Assembly: GCF_037860755.1 (NCBI RefSeq)
Contig: NZ_JBBEOI010000016.1
Span: forward strand, 1-34,733
Source of the DNA: Aquipuribacter hungaricus
GTDB lineage: Bacteria > Actinomycetota > Actinomycetes > Actinomycetales > JBBAYJ01
Reading direction: 5' to 3'
DNA: 34,733 bases
Shown here: one piece after another, positions 1 to 6,409 of the stretch
Numbering within the stretch: position 1 is the stretch's first letter
How the letters are laid out: each line of letters opens with the position of its first letter
Program-made: the position numbers and the translations under genes
The notes under the pieces: model-generated
The model's database searches: none
The model's input: the letters and a program-made list of their open reading frames with translations, nothing else
Told to the model about the DNA's origin: nothing

Positions 1-851
1 ACTTCGGCCAGCGCCTGCCTCGTGGCGACCCGCTCGGCCTCCTGGCGCTCCCGCTCGACCGCCCCCGCGAGGGCCTCGCCGGCGGAGGCCAGCAGGTCCT
101 GGCGGGCGGTGAGCGCGGCCTCCGCGTCGCGCTGGCGGAGCTCGCCCTCGGTCTCGAGACCGGCGCGCAGACGGCGGAGCTCCTGCACCTGGGCGGAGGA
201 GGCGACGGCGACGTCGACCCGTCCGCGGGCCCGGTCGACGGTGGCGGCGTCGGAGTCCAGGACGGCCCGCGCGGTCTGGAAGCCGGACGCGGCGTCGGCG
301 AAGCCGGACCCGGTCGTGGCGAGGGCGGTCCAGGCCAGCTCGACCGTGCCGCCGGTCCGGTAGAGCGCGCGGACGCGGCGGGTGGCGGCGGCGCGGTCGG
401 CGCGCAGCCCGCGGCCGGCGTCGTCGAGGGAGACCTGCGCCTGCACCTCCTGGACGCTGAGCGCGTCGAGCTCGGCGCTGACCACGTCCCAGTCCTCGCG
501 GGCGACCTCGACCCGTACGTCGAGCTCGTCGACCTGCGCCGCGAGGGCGTCGACCTGAGCCCGCAGGACCTCGCTGCTCACCGCAGGGTCCACGGCGGGC
601 GGGGTACCCGGGGGCGGGGTGCCCGGTGGCGGGTCGGGGGCGACCGGCGGGGCCATGACGGCAGGTGCAGCGAGGAGAGCGGGCGCGGCCGGTGCGGCGG
701 CCCACTCGGAGGCCGCACCCAGGACGACGACGGCGGCGAGCAGTGCGCCGCCGGCAGCCCGCAGGCGTCGGCGCAGGTCAGGGAGCAGGCTCGCCCAGCC
801 CACGCCGTGCCCGTCGGTGGGCACGGTCAGCCGGCGCCCGCTGCCCGGCAC
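1..851 (-). CDS. Secreted coiled-coil protein, probable cell-wall hydrolase N-terminal part (partial)
   Basis: The reading frame is open to the left edge, so the C-terminus is missing. The visible part has an Arg-rich stretch followed by a hydrophobic segment (GGALLAAVVVLG) that reads as a Sec signal or anchor, then a Pro-rich linker with repeated PPPGT, then a long Glu/Arg/Ala/Val heptad-like region (for example LRAQVDALAAQVDELDVRV) containing VRALYRTGG. This arrangement of signal, Pro linker and coiled coil with an RALYRxGG element is typical of the N-terminal half of actinobacterial NlpC/P60 or M23 peptidoglycan hydrolases. That family assignment is inference because the catalytic domain lies outside the window. 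I chose the GTG at 851 because a GAGG lies 9 nt upstream and a GAGGCT -10-like box lies 7 nt upstream; in-frame GTGs at 881 and 893 are alternatives. The gene is divergent from the M6 protease gene. Confidence 0.6.
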   Translation of the reverse strand, partial: MPGSGRRLTVPTDGHGVGWASLLPDLRRRLRAAGGALLAAVVVLGAASEWAAAPAAPALLAAPAVMAPPVAPDPPPGTPPPGTPPAVDPAVSSEVLRAQVDALAAQVDELDVRVEVAREDWDVVSAELDALSVQEVQAQVSLDDAGRGLRADRAAATRRVRALYRTGGTVELAWTALATTGSGFADAASGFQTARAVLDSDAATVDRARGRVDVAVASSAQVQELRRLRAGLETEGELRQRDAEAALTARQDLLASAGEALAGAVERERQEAERVATRQALAE

Positions 852-956
852 GTGGTGCAGCCTCAGCGTGGGTACCCGCACGAGGAGATGCACGACTCCG
901 GATCGGCCGCTTCGCGCGCTGTCTTGAGACCCCGCACCCGGTCAGGCCTGGTGCGC

Positions 957-969
957 CCGGACCGTCCGG
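957..969. promoter_or_regulatory. 13-bp palindrome in divergent intergenic region
   Basis: CCGGAC-C-GTCCGG is a perfect inverted repeat lying between the divergent starts at 851 (minus) and 1076 (plus). It could be an operator shared by the two genes, but a chance GC-rich palindrome is also possible. No convincing -35/-10 pair was found for either gene in the 852-1075 gap. Confidence 0.3.
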
Positions 970-1075
970 CGTGAGAGCCGGGTCCCGGCCGGCCGGCCCG
1001 TATCAGTCGCCGCCGCCACCACTCCTCGTAGGTGCAGTCGTAGAGCCGCCACGCCAACGCGATAGGAGTTCTGCC

Positions 1076-3853
1076 ATGCCCCAGCCATTCATCGACGAAC
1101 GGTTCACGTTCACCCAGCCCGACGGCACGCAGCTCGAGGTGGTGGGGACCGGTAACCAGTTCGAGGCGGTCTTCGAGACGCCCGACGGGTACACGGTCGT
1201 CAAGGAGCCGTCCTCCGGCTTCTACCAGTACGCCCAGCTCTCGGCCGACGCCGCCCGGCTCGAGCCGAGCGGCGAGGTGGCCGCCGACGGGGCGGTCGCG
1301 CCCGTCGAGCGCCGGCACCTGCGCACGGCCCCGACAGGGGCCCGGGCGCGTGCCCGGACCACCTTCCCCGGGGACGAGCGCCCCCGGTGGGAGACCCGCA
1401 GCCGGCAGCACGTGGCCCGGACGGCCGCGGCCGGCCCGTTCCTCGCCGACGCCCCCGCCCCCGCGGTGCCGAGCGGGGACGTGAGCGGCCTCTGCCTGCT
1501 CATCCAGTTCCCCGACGTCGCCGGGACCATCACCCGGCAGCAGGTCGACGACTTCTGCAACCAGCCCGGCTACACCGGGTTCGGCAACAACGGATCCGTG
1601 CGCGACTACTTCGTCGCCGCGTCCCAGAACCGCCTGCGCTACACGAACGTCGTCACGGCGTACCACACGGCGGCCCACGACCGCCGCCACTACACCGACC
1701 CCGCCATCCCGTACGGCCAGCGGGCACAGGAGCTCATCCACGAGGCGCTGGCGGGCCTGACCGCCGGCGGGTTCGACTTCTCCGGCCTCACCGCCGACCC
1801 CGCGGGCAACGTCTACGCCCTCAACGTGTTCTACGCGGGGAACCGGGTCAACAACTGGTCCGAGGGGCTCTGGCCCCACGCCTGGACGCTGGGCACCCAG
1901 TTCGACATCGGCGGCGGGCGCCGTATGGCCGACTACCAGATCACCGACATCGGCACACAGCTGACGCTGCGCACCTTCTGCCACGAGAACGGGCACATGG
2001 TGTGCGACTTCCCGGACCTCTACGACTACGGCAGCGACTCCGCAGGCGTCGGCCACTACTGCCTGATGTGCTTCGGCGGCGACGACCGCAACCCGGTGGA
2101 CATCAACGCCGCCCTGAAGCACCAGGCGGGCTGGACCACCACGCTGCGGACCGCGACGGCCGGGGCGACGTACCGTCTGGCCGCCGGCGCGAACGACTTC
2201 CTCATCCACCAGCGCAGCCCGCAGGAGTACTTCATCTGCGAGAACCGCAACCAGGCCGGGCGTGACGCGTCCATCCCCGACTCGGGGCTGGCGATCTGGC
2301 ACTACGAGGCCGGCGGCAGCAACAGCAACCAGCAGATGACCGCGGCGTCGCACTACCTCATCTCCCTGGAGCAGTCGGACGGTGCCTTCCAGATGGAGAA
2401 GAACCTCAACGCCGGCGACGCCAGCGACCTCTACGCCGGGCCCGGGCCCGCGCGCTTCGACGGCTCGTCGACCCCCAGCTCGCACTGGTGGGACGGCTCG
2501 CCGTCCGGGTTCGACGTGGCGTCGGTGTCGGCTCCCGGCGCGGAGATCGACGTCACGGCCGGCGCGAACCTGCGGCTCGTGGTGAACAACTTCGGCCACG
2601 ACGCCGGAGGCTGGCGGGTCGACATGCACCCGCGGGTCCTGGCCGACGTCACCGGGGAGGGCCGCGCCGACATCGTCGGCTTCGGCAACGCCGGCGCGTA
2701 CGTGTCACGGTCGCGGGCCGACGGGTCGTTCTCGTCCCTGGTCCTGGGGGTCACCAACTTCGGATACACCGCCGGCGGGTGGCGGGTGGACAGGCACCCC
2801 CGGTTCCTCGCCGACACCACCGGCGACGGACGTGCCGACATCGTCGGCTTCGGCTCTGCCGGGGTGTACGTGTCCACGTCCAACGGTGACGGCACCTTCG
2901 CGCCGCCGGTGCTGCGGGTCGCCAACTTCGGCTACGACGCCGGAGGGTGGCGGGTCGACATGCACCCGCGGGTCCTGGCCGACGTCAGCGGCGAGGGCCG
3001 GGCGGACATCGTCGGTTTCGGCAACGCCGGCGCCTACGTGTCCAGGGCGAACGGCGACGGCACGTTCTCCCCCCTGGTCCTGGGTGTGGCGAACTTCGGG
3101 TACGTCGCGGGCGGGTGGCGGGTCGACAGGCACCCCCGGTTCCTCGCCGACACCACCGGCGACGGACGGGCGGACATCGTCGGCTTCGGCAACGCCGGGG
3201 TCTACGTCTCCCGGTCCAACGGTGACGGCACGTTCACCCCGCCGGTGCTCGTGGTGAACAACTTCGGCTACGACGCAGGCGGGTGGCGGGTGGACAGGCA
3301 CCCGCGGTTCCTCGCCGACGTCACCGGCGACGGCCGAGCGGACATCGTGGGCTTCGGTAACGCCGGGGCGTACGTGTCCCTCGCCAACGGGGACGGCACC
3401 TTCACGGCGCCCGTCCTCGGGGTGGGCAGCTACGGGTACGACGCCGGCGGCTGGCGGACCGACCTGCACCCGCGGGTCATGGCCGACACCACCGGGGACG
3501 GACGCGCGGACATCGTCGGCTTCGGCTACGCGGGGGTGTACGTGTCCACGTCCAACGGCGACGGCACCTTCGCGCCACCGCAGCTGGTCGTGGCCAACCT
3601 CGGTCACACCGCAGGCGGCTGGCGGGTGGACAAGCACCCCCGGCTCCTCGCCGACACCACCGGCGACGGCCGTGCCGACATCATCGGCTTCGGCAACGCC
3701 GGGGCCTACGCCTACACCTGGTCGGCACCCGTCTCCCCCGCCTCCGACGGCACGTCGGGGGCCCGCACCGGCACGCACGACCGTCTGCCGGGTCCTCGTA
3801 CGGACGCTGCCGAGGAGGACGCCCGCAGGCTCGTCGGCCGTCCGCAGCAGTAG
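1076..3853 (+). CDS. M6-type metalloprotease fused to a seven-repeat FG-GAP/PVL-like beta-propeller
   Basis: The protein has 925 residues; the ATG at 1076 follows AGGAG by 7 nt. Residues from about 140 to 500 form an M6 (immune inhibitor A-like) peptidase: the zinc motif HENGH is at H303, E304 and H307, followed by DFPDLYDYG, as in this family. From about residue 502 there are seven units of 56 residues, each with GGWRVD-HPR, an Asp-rich loop (ADTTGDGRADIVGFG) and AG(A/V)YVS. The DxTGDGRAD loop is the calcium-binding loop of FG-GAP blades, and the repeat resembles, from memory, the GlcNAc-binding PVL/AAL2 fungal lectin type. The last unit stops after AGAYAY, and the strand before unit 1 (LVVNNFGHDAGGW) could close the propeller. 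A short tail (about 45 residues) ends the protein. Oddly, no Sec or Tat signal precedes MPQPFIDERF, although M6 enzymes are normally exported. The protease call is firm; the glycan-binding role is inferred. Confidence 0.85.
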   Translation: MPQPFIDERFTFTQPDGTQLEVVGTGNQFEAVFETPDGYTVVKEPSSGFYQYAQLSADAARLEPSGEVAADGAVAPVERRHLRTAPTGARARARTTFPGDERPRWETRSRQHVARTAAAGPFLADAPAPAVPSGDVSGLCLLIQFPDVAGTITRQQVDDFCNQPGYTGFGNNGSVRDYFVAASQNRLRYTNVVTAYHTAAHDRRHYTDPAIPYGQRAQELIHEALAGLTAGGFDFSGLTADPAGNVYALNVFYAGNRVNNWSEGLWPHAWTLGTQFDIGGGRRMADYQITDIGTQLTLRTFCHENGHMVCDFPDLYDYGSDSAGVGHYCLMCFGGDDRNPVDINAALKHQAGWTTTLRTATAGATYRLAAGANDFLIHQRSPQEYFICENRNQAGRDASIPDSGLAIWHYEAGGSNSNQQMTAASHYLISLEQSDGAFQMEKNLNAGDASDLYAGPGPARFDGSSTPSSHWWDGSPSGFDVASVSAPGAEIDVTAGANLRLVVNNFGHDAGGWRVDMHPRVLADVTGEGRADIVGFGNAGAYVSRSRADGSFSSLVLGVTNFGYTAGGWRVDRHPRFLADTTGDGRADIVGFGSAGVYVSTSNGDGTFAPPVLRVANFGYDAGGWRVDMHPRVLADVSGEGRADIVGFGNAGAYVSRANGDGTFSPLVLGVANFGYVAGGWRVDRHPRFLADTTGDGRADIVGFGNAGVYVSRSNGDGTFTPPVLVVNNFGYDAGGWRVDRHPRFLADVTGDGRADIVGFGNAGAYVSLANGDGTFTAPVLGVGSYGYDAGGWRTDLHPRVMADTTGDGRADIVGFGYAGVYVSTSNGDGTFAPPQLVVANLGHTAGGWRVDKHPRLLADTTGDGRADIIGFGNAGAYAYTWSAPVSPASDGTSGARTGTHDRLPGPRTDAAEEDARRLVGRPQQ
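2579..3730 (+). repeat. Seven tandem 168-bp coding repeats (propeller blades)
   Basis: The unit starts (GTGAACAACTTCGG-like) recur near 2581, 2749, 2917, 3085, 3253, 3421 and 3589, a constant 168-bp (56-codon) period without indels; the last copy is truncated. Odd units read AGAYV or AGAYA and even units AGVYV, so units alternate between two types, suggesting growth by duplication of a two-blade block. Confidence 0.9.
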
Positions 3854-3922
3854 CCCGTAGCCGACGACGGGCGGCCGGGCGACGGGACCCGTACCCAGCC
3901 AGGTCGGTGGCTCTCCGGCACC

Positions 3923-3959
3923 AGCTCCTCGAGCAGCCCGACCAGCTGCTCGAGGAGCT
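3923..3959. terminator. Hairpin, 14-bp perfect stem
   Basis: AGCTCCTCGAGCAG and CTGCTCGAGGAGCT flank a 9-nt loop. It lies 70 bp after the stop of the M6 gene and downstream of the minus-strand tRNA, so it can terminate from both sides. There is no T-run, which is common in high-GC actinobacteria. No gene was found between 3854 and 4057. Confidence 0.55.
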
Positions 3960-4057
3960 CTGTCGTCCCGTCGCCCGACGCGGACCGGGCCGACCAGGAG
4001 GGCACCCGGGCAGCGCCCGGACGCGGACCACAGACGCTGACCTGCACTGATGTCCTG

Positions 4058-4131
4058 TAGGGCAGGTGGGGCTTGAACCCACGACCGACGGATTATGAGT
4101 CCGCTGCTCTGACCGACTGAGCTACTGCCCC
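4058..4131 (-). tRNA. tRNA with anticodon CAU, probably tRNA-Ile2 (else elongator Met)
   Basis: The reverse strand folds into a full cloverleaf: acceptor GGGGCAG/CTGCCCT, D stem GCTC/GAGC, anticodon loop CTCATAA on stem GCGGA/TCCGT, variable CGGTC, T stem GTGGG/CCCAC with loop TTCAAGC, discriminator A. CCA is not encoded. The anticodon CAU is shared by initiator Met, elongator Met and lysidine-modified Ile2. The G27-U43 pair, short CGGTC variable loop and A73 resemble E. coli Ile2 as I remember it, so Ile2 is favoured, but not proven. The first acceptor pair is G1-U72, a wobble. Confidence 0.9.
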
Positions 4132-4274
4132 TCCACCGGCGGCAGGGCCTCCGGCTGGCGCCAACCTACCCGCCGGGCGGATGCTGTGAGCCCTGTCACA
4201 CCCCGATCGCGTGTGCTGCCCCTACCCAGCGGTAACCCCACAGGGGAACACCCACGTCTACGGAGGGTTCCACG

Positions 4275-5249
4275 ATGGCTTCCCAGAAGTCCATGATCAT
4301 CTCTGAGCTCCGCGCCCTGCTCCGCCTGACCGAGACCGAGATCCAGGTCGCCGAGACCCGGCGGGCGCAGGCCCGGACCGACGCCGTCCGCAGCGAGCTC
4401 AGCCAGAACGCCGACAACGGCCGGCTGCGCGCCACCGCGATCGCCACGCTCCTGCGCGAGGAGGGCGGCGTGCCGGACGTCGTCAGCTCCGCCGCCGGCC
4501 GGGTCGCCGCTGTCGCGAAGTCCAACCTCGAGCAGGGCCAGCCGTTCACCGAGGCCCTGCTCGGCGACCTCGCGCTGGAGCACCAGCTACAGGACCGCGC
4601 CCGGCTGCTCAAGGCGCTCGGCAGCGCCGCCGGCCGCCAGCCCGTCGTGGACCTCGCCGACCGTCTCGTCGAGGCGCACGGCGCGACCGTCGAGTGGCTG
4701 ACCGTCGTGCTCGCCGAGGTCGCGCTCGGCGGGCCGGCGGCCCTCAAGCCCACCCCGGTGCAGGTGGTCGTCGGCGCGGGCGTGTCCCTGGCCACCCTGC
4801 CGGCGCGGCAGGTCGGTCGCCGCGTGGACAGCCTGGTGGGCCGCGCGAGCCGCGTCATGGGCTCGGCCGGGGAGAAGACCCAGCAGGCCGCCGAGAAGCT
4901 CGACGACCTGCAGCAGCAGGCGACCGCGAAGGTGGACGACCTCCAGCAGCAGGCCACCGCGAAGGTGGGCGACCTGCAGCAGCAGGCGGCCGCCACGGTG
5001 GAGGACCTGCAGCAGCAGGCCACGACCGCGGCCAAGCAGGAGCTCGCGCCGGACGAGGACGAGCTGCCGGTGGTCGGCTACGACCAGCTGACGAAGGCGC
5101 GGGCCATCGCGCTGGTCAAGACGCTGTCGCAGCCGGAGGACGTCCGCAAGGTCGTCGCCTACGAGGAGTCGCACCGGCAGCGCGCCGACGTGGTCTCCGC
5201 CGCCCAGGTGCGGCTGGCGGAGATCGCCAAGGACGTCGTCCTCGACTGA
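4275..5249 (+). CDS. Helical, ferritin-like/phasin-like protein with 11-residue repeats and DUF8129-like C-terminus
   Basis: The protein has 324 residues; the ATG follows GGAGGG by 7 nt. Residues 1-150 are a helical bundle with Glu/His pairs (TETE, LALEHQLQDRAR, LVEAHGATVEWL), reminiscent of ferritin-like folds, though a full di-iron motif is not clear. A hydrophobic stretch near 155-170 (VQVVVGAGVSLATLP) follows. Residues 210-253 hold four 11-residue repeats of the form DLQQQATAKVD, an amphipathic hendecad helix as seen in lipid-surface-binding and phasin-like proteins. The C-terminus (LPVVGYDQLTKARAIALVKTLS ... YEESHRQRADVV) matches a motif common at the end of actinobacterial lipid-droplet/HBHA-like proteins, which I recall as DUF8129. 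There is no signal peptide. A role at lipid bodies or the inner membrane is inference. Confidence 0.8.
   Translation: MASQKSMIISELRALLRLTETEIQVAETRRAQARTDAVRSELSQNADNGRLRATAIATLLREEGGVPDVVSSAAGRVAAVAKSNLEQGQPFTEALLGDLALEHQLQDRARLLKALGSAAGRQPVVDLADRLVEAHGATVEWLTVVLAEVALGGPAALKPTPVQVVVGAGVSLATLPARQVGRRVDSLVGRASRVMGSAGEKTQQAAEKLDDLQQQATAKVDDLQQQATAKVGDLQQQAAATVEDLQQQATTAAKQELAPDEDELPVVGYDQLTKARAIALVKTLSQPEDVRKVVAYEESHRQRADVVSAAQVRLAEIAKDVVLD
4902..5033 (+). repeat. Four tandem 33-bp coding repeats
   Basis: Copies start at 4902, 4935, 4968 and 5001, each encoding an 11-residue unit DLQQQA(T/A)(A/T)xxx. Copies 1 and 2 are near identical in DNA, differing mostly at wobble positions, so the array may expand or contract by slippage in frame. 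Confidence 0.9.
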
Positions 5250-5292
5250 CGTGGCGCGCGACGAGGACTGCAGCGTGCGGTTAGCCCGGTCG

Positions 5293-5320
5293 GGCGGTCT
5301 CCTCCCCGGGGGAGGCCGCC
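5293..5320 (+). terminator. GC-rich imperfect hairpin after the hendecad protein gene
   Basis: GGCGGTCTCCTCCCC pairs with GGGGGAGGCCGCC with small bulges, starting about 44 bp after the stop at 5249. It is a plausible terminator with no T-run. Confidence 0.4.
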
Positions 5321-5368
5321 GACGGCGGGCCGGGGCTCCGGGTCCTCGACCGTGTCCGACCTCCGGGC

Positions 5369-5374
5369 TACCGT
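5369..5374 (+). promoter_or_regulatory. -10 box for leaderless GTG at 5382
   Basis: TACCGT (TAnnnT form) ends 7 nt before the GTG at 5382, and no Shine-Dalgarno sequence is present, so transcription probably starts at the start codon. This favours 5382 over the upstream in-frame GTG at 5352. Confidence 0.4.
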
Positions 5375-5381
5375 CGACGGC

Positions 5382-5591
5382 GTGAGCGCCTGCCCGGACT
5401 GCCGCTACTGCGCGCCCCACCGGGGCGGCACGGCGACCGTGCGCTGGCCGCACCCGGCGCAGTGGTTCGACCAGCCCTGCGTGCACTGCTCGCACCGGCT
5501 CAAGGCGCACGACCCGGGGCTGCCCGGGCAGCTGACGGCGGCCGACCTGCAGGAGCAGGTCGTGGCCAGCCCGTCAGCCCGACTCGGCTGA
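5382..5591 (+). CDS. Small Cys/His-rich protein, possible zinc ribbon
   Basis: The protein has 69 residues from the GTG at 5382, or 79 if the upstream GTG at 5352 is used. It starts VSACPDCRYCAPH and later has CVHCSHRLKAHD, so there are two Cys/His clusters (CxxCxxC...H and CxxC...H), enough for a zinc-binding fold. No family is recognised. It has no signal peptide and stands alone, convergent to the next gene. The start is decided by a leaderless promoter pattern. Antisense and alternative frames lack such organised Cys spacing, which supports it being real. Confidence 0.55.
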   Translation: MSACPDCRYCAPHRGGTATVRWPHPAQWFDQPCVHCSHRLKAHDPGLPGQLTAADLQEQVVASPSARLG

Positions 5592-5625
5592 GGCGCACGC
5601 GGCCCACCCTGCACGGGGTCGCTTC

Positions 5626-5666
5626 CTAGCCGGACCGGGCCCGGCTGCGGCGCGACGCCCGGCTAG
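5626..5666. terminator. Inverted repeat between convergent genes
   Basis: CTAGCCGG and CCGGCTAG are perfect arms flanking a GC-rich interior that itself contains the palindrome CCGGGCCCGG. The right arm overlaps the stop codon of the minus-strand gene. It may terminate both convergent genes. Confidence 0.4.
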
Positions 5667-6061
5667 CCCTCGACGTCCTCGAGCGGGTGGATCCGCCGGA
5701 CGGGCGCGAACCGGGACACCACCTGCAGGGCTGCCTGGACGACGTCCGCCTCCGACCGGGGTCCGGCGGGCCGGGCCTCCTCGGGAGGGGCGCACAGCAA
5801 CGTGACGAACCCCCGGCCGCCGAAGGCCGCGGCCGAGCAGTCCTGCAGCTCGTCGACGAGCGCGGCGGCGGCCGCCTGCGTCACGGCGTCGTCGACGTGG
5901 CCGTCGACCTGGATCTCGACGTGGACCGGCCAGCCGTGCCGGCTGTGCTGTCCCCGGGGGCCGCGCGGCCCCCGACCGTCGGGCGGCAGGCCGCGCTCGG
6001 GGTGCAGCTGCTGGTCGCGCAGCCCTGTCTGGGGTGTCGGTGGCTCGAGGTGCCTGGGCAT
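5663..6061 (-). CDS. Conserved-looking hypothetical protein, 132 residues
   Basis: The ATG at 6061 follows GGAGAGG by 7 nt on the minus strand, a strong ribosome site. The first 40 residues are Pro/Arg/Gly-rich and look disordered. The rest reads as a compact alpha/beta domain: HVEIQVDGHVDDAVTQAAAA, then a helix ALVDELQDCSAAAFG, a strand RGFVTLLCAPPEEARP, a helix ADVVQAALQVVSRF and the end VRRIHPLEDVEG. I do not recognise a family. There is no signal peptide or membrane segment. It is transcribed divergently from the large secreted-protein gene and convergently with the small Cys-rich gene. Confidence 0.7.
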   Translation of the reverse strand: MPRHLEPPTPQTGLRDQQLHPERGLPPDGRGPRGPRGQHSRHGWPVHVEIQVDGHVDDAVTQAAAAALVDELQDCSAAAFGGRGFVTLLCAPPEEARPAGPRSEADVVQAALQVVSRFAPVRRIHPLEDVEG

Positions 6062-6289
6062 GGGATGACCTCTCCGCCCCGACCAGCAGGGCGTGCGTCG
6101 GCGTCACGGTCCTCCCCGCCCTCGACGCGGGGGCACCGGCGTCACCGCCACCACCCCCGCCGCGTCCCTGGGACGCCGGGGAGGTCAGGTGGGTACCCGC
6201 CCCGGGCCGAGATCACTCACCCGGTCCCCCGGACGCCGCGGTCCGTCGGGCCGGTCGCCCCCATCCGACATCCCGCGCCCAAGTTTTGC

Positions 6290-6317
6290 TTGACTCTCGG
6301 CAGAAGCCGTTTAGCCT
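6290..6317 (+). promoter_or_regulatory. Sigma-70-type promoter of the large secreted-protein gene
   Basis: TTGACT (6290-6295) and TAGCCT (6312-6317) are separated by 16 bp. The region just upstream (AAGTTTTGC) is the most AT-rich part of the 348-bp gap 6062-6409. The expected transcript start is near 6323-6325, giving a 5' UTR of about 85 nt. Confidence 0.6.
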
Positions 6318-6320
6318 CTT

Positions 6321-6359
6321 CGGAGGCCCGTCGGGCCTCCGTGTGCCCGGTGTCGGGCA
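6321..6359 (+). promoter_or_regulatory. Two consecutive hairpins at the transcript start (operator or 5' UTR element)
   Basis: The first is a near-perfect 21-bp palindrome with arms CGGAGGCCCG and CGGGCCTCCG around a single T (6321-6341), beginning 4 bp after the -10 box. The second is TGCCCG-GTGT-CGGGCA (6344-6359). They could act as a repressor-binding site over the start point or as a stabilising or regulatory RNA structure. No known riboswitch is recognised. Confidence 0.55.
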
Positions 6360-6409
6360 GACGGACCGTGGTGGCACTGCCGCCGCCCGGTGTCGAGGAG
6401 GAGCTCCCC

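Noticed and set aside
863-2629. A 588-codon minus-strand frame opposite the M6 protease gene
   Set aside because: Low-complexity translation, no ribosome site, and it covers the catalytic domain of a clearly real gene.
2579-3730. 168-bp direct repeats as a non-coding satellite
   Set aside because: They are in frame, keep Asp-rich calcium-loop motifs and differ mostly at third positions.
3712-4047. Minus-strand frame containing TTELLEQLVGLLEELVPES
   Set aside because: The Leu-rich stretch is simply the translation of the 14-bp inverted repeat at 3923-3959; the rest is Arg/Pro/Ser-rich and overlaps the end of the M6 gene.
4587-5510. Minus-strand frame with repeated LLLQV/LLLEVVHL units
   Set aside because: Mirror of the 33-bp hendecad repeats of the sense gene.
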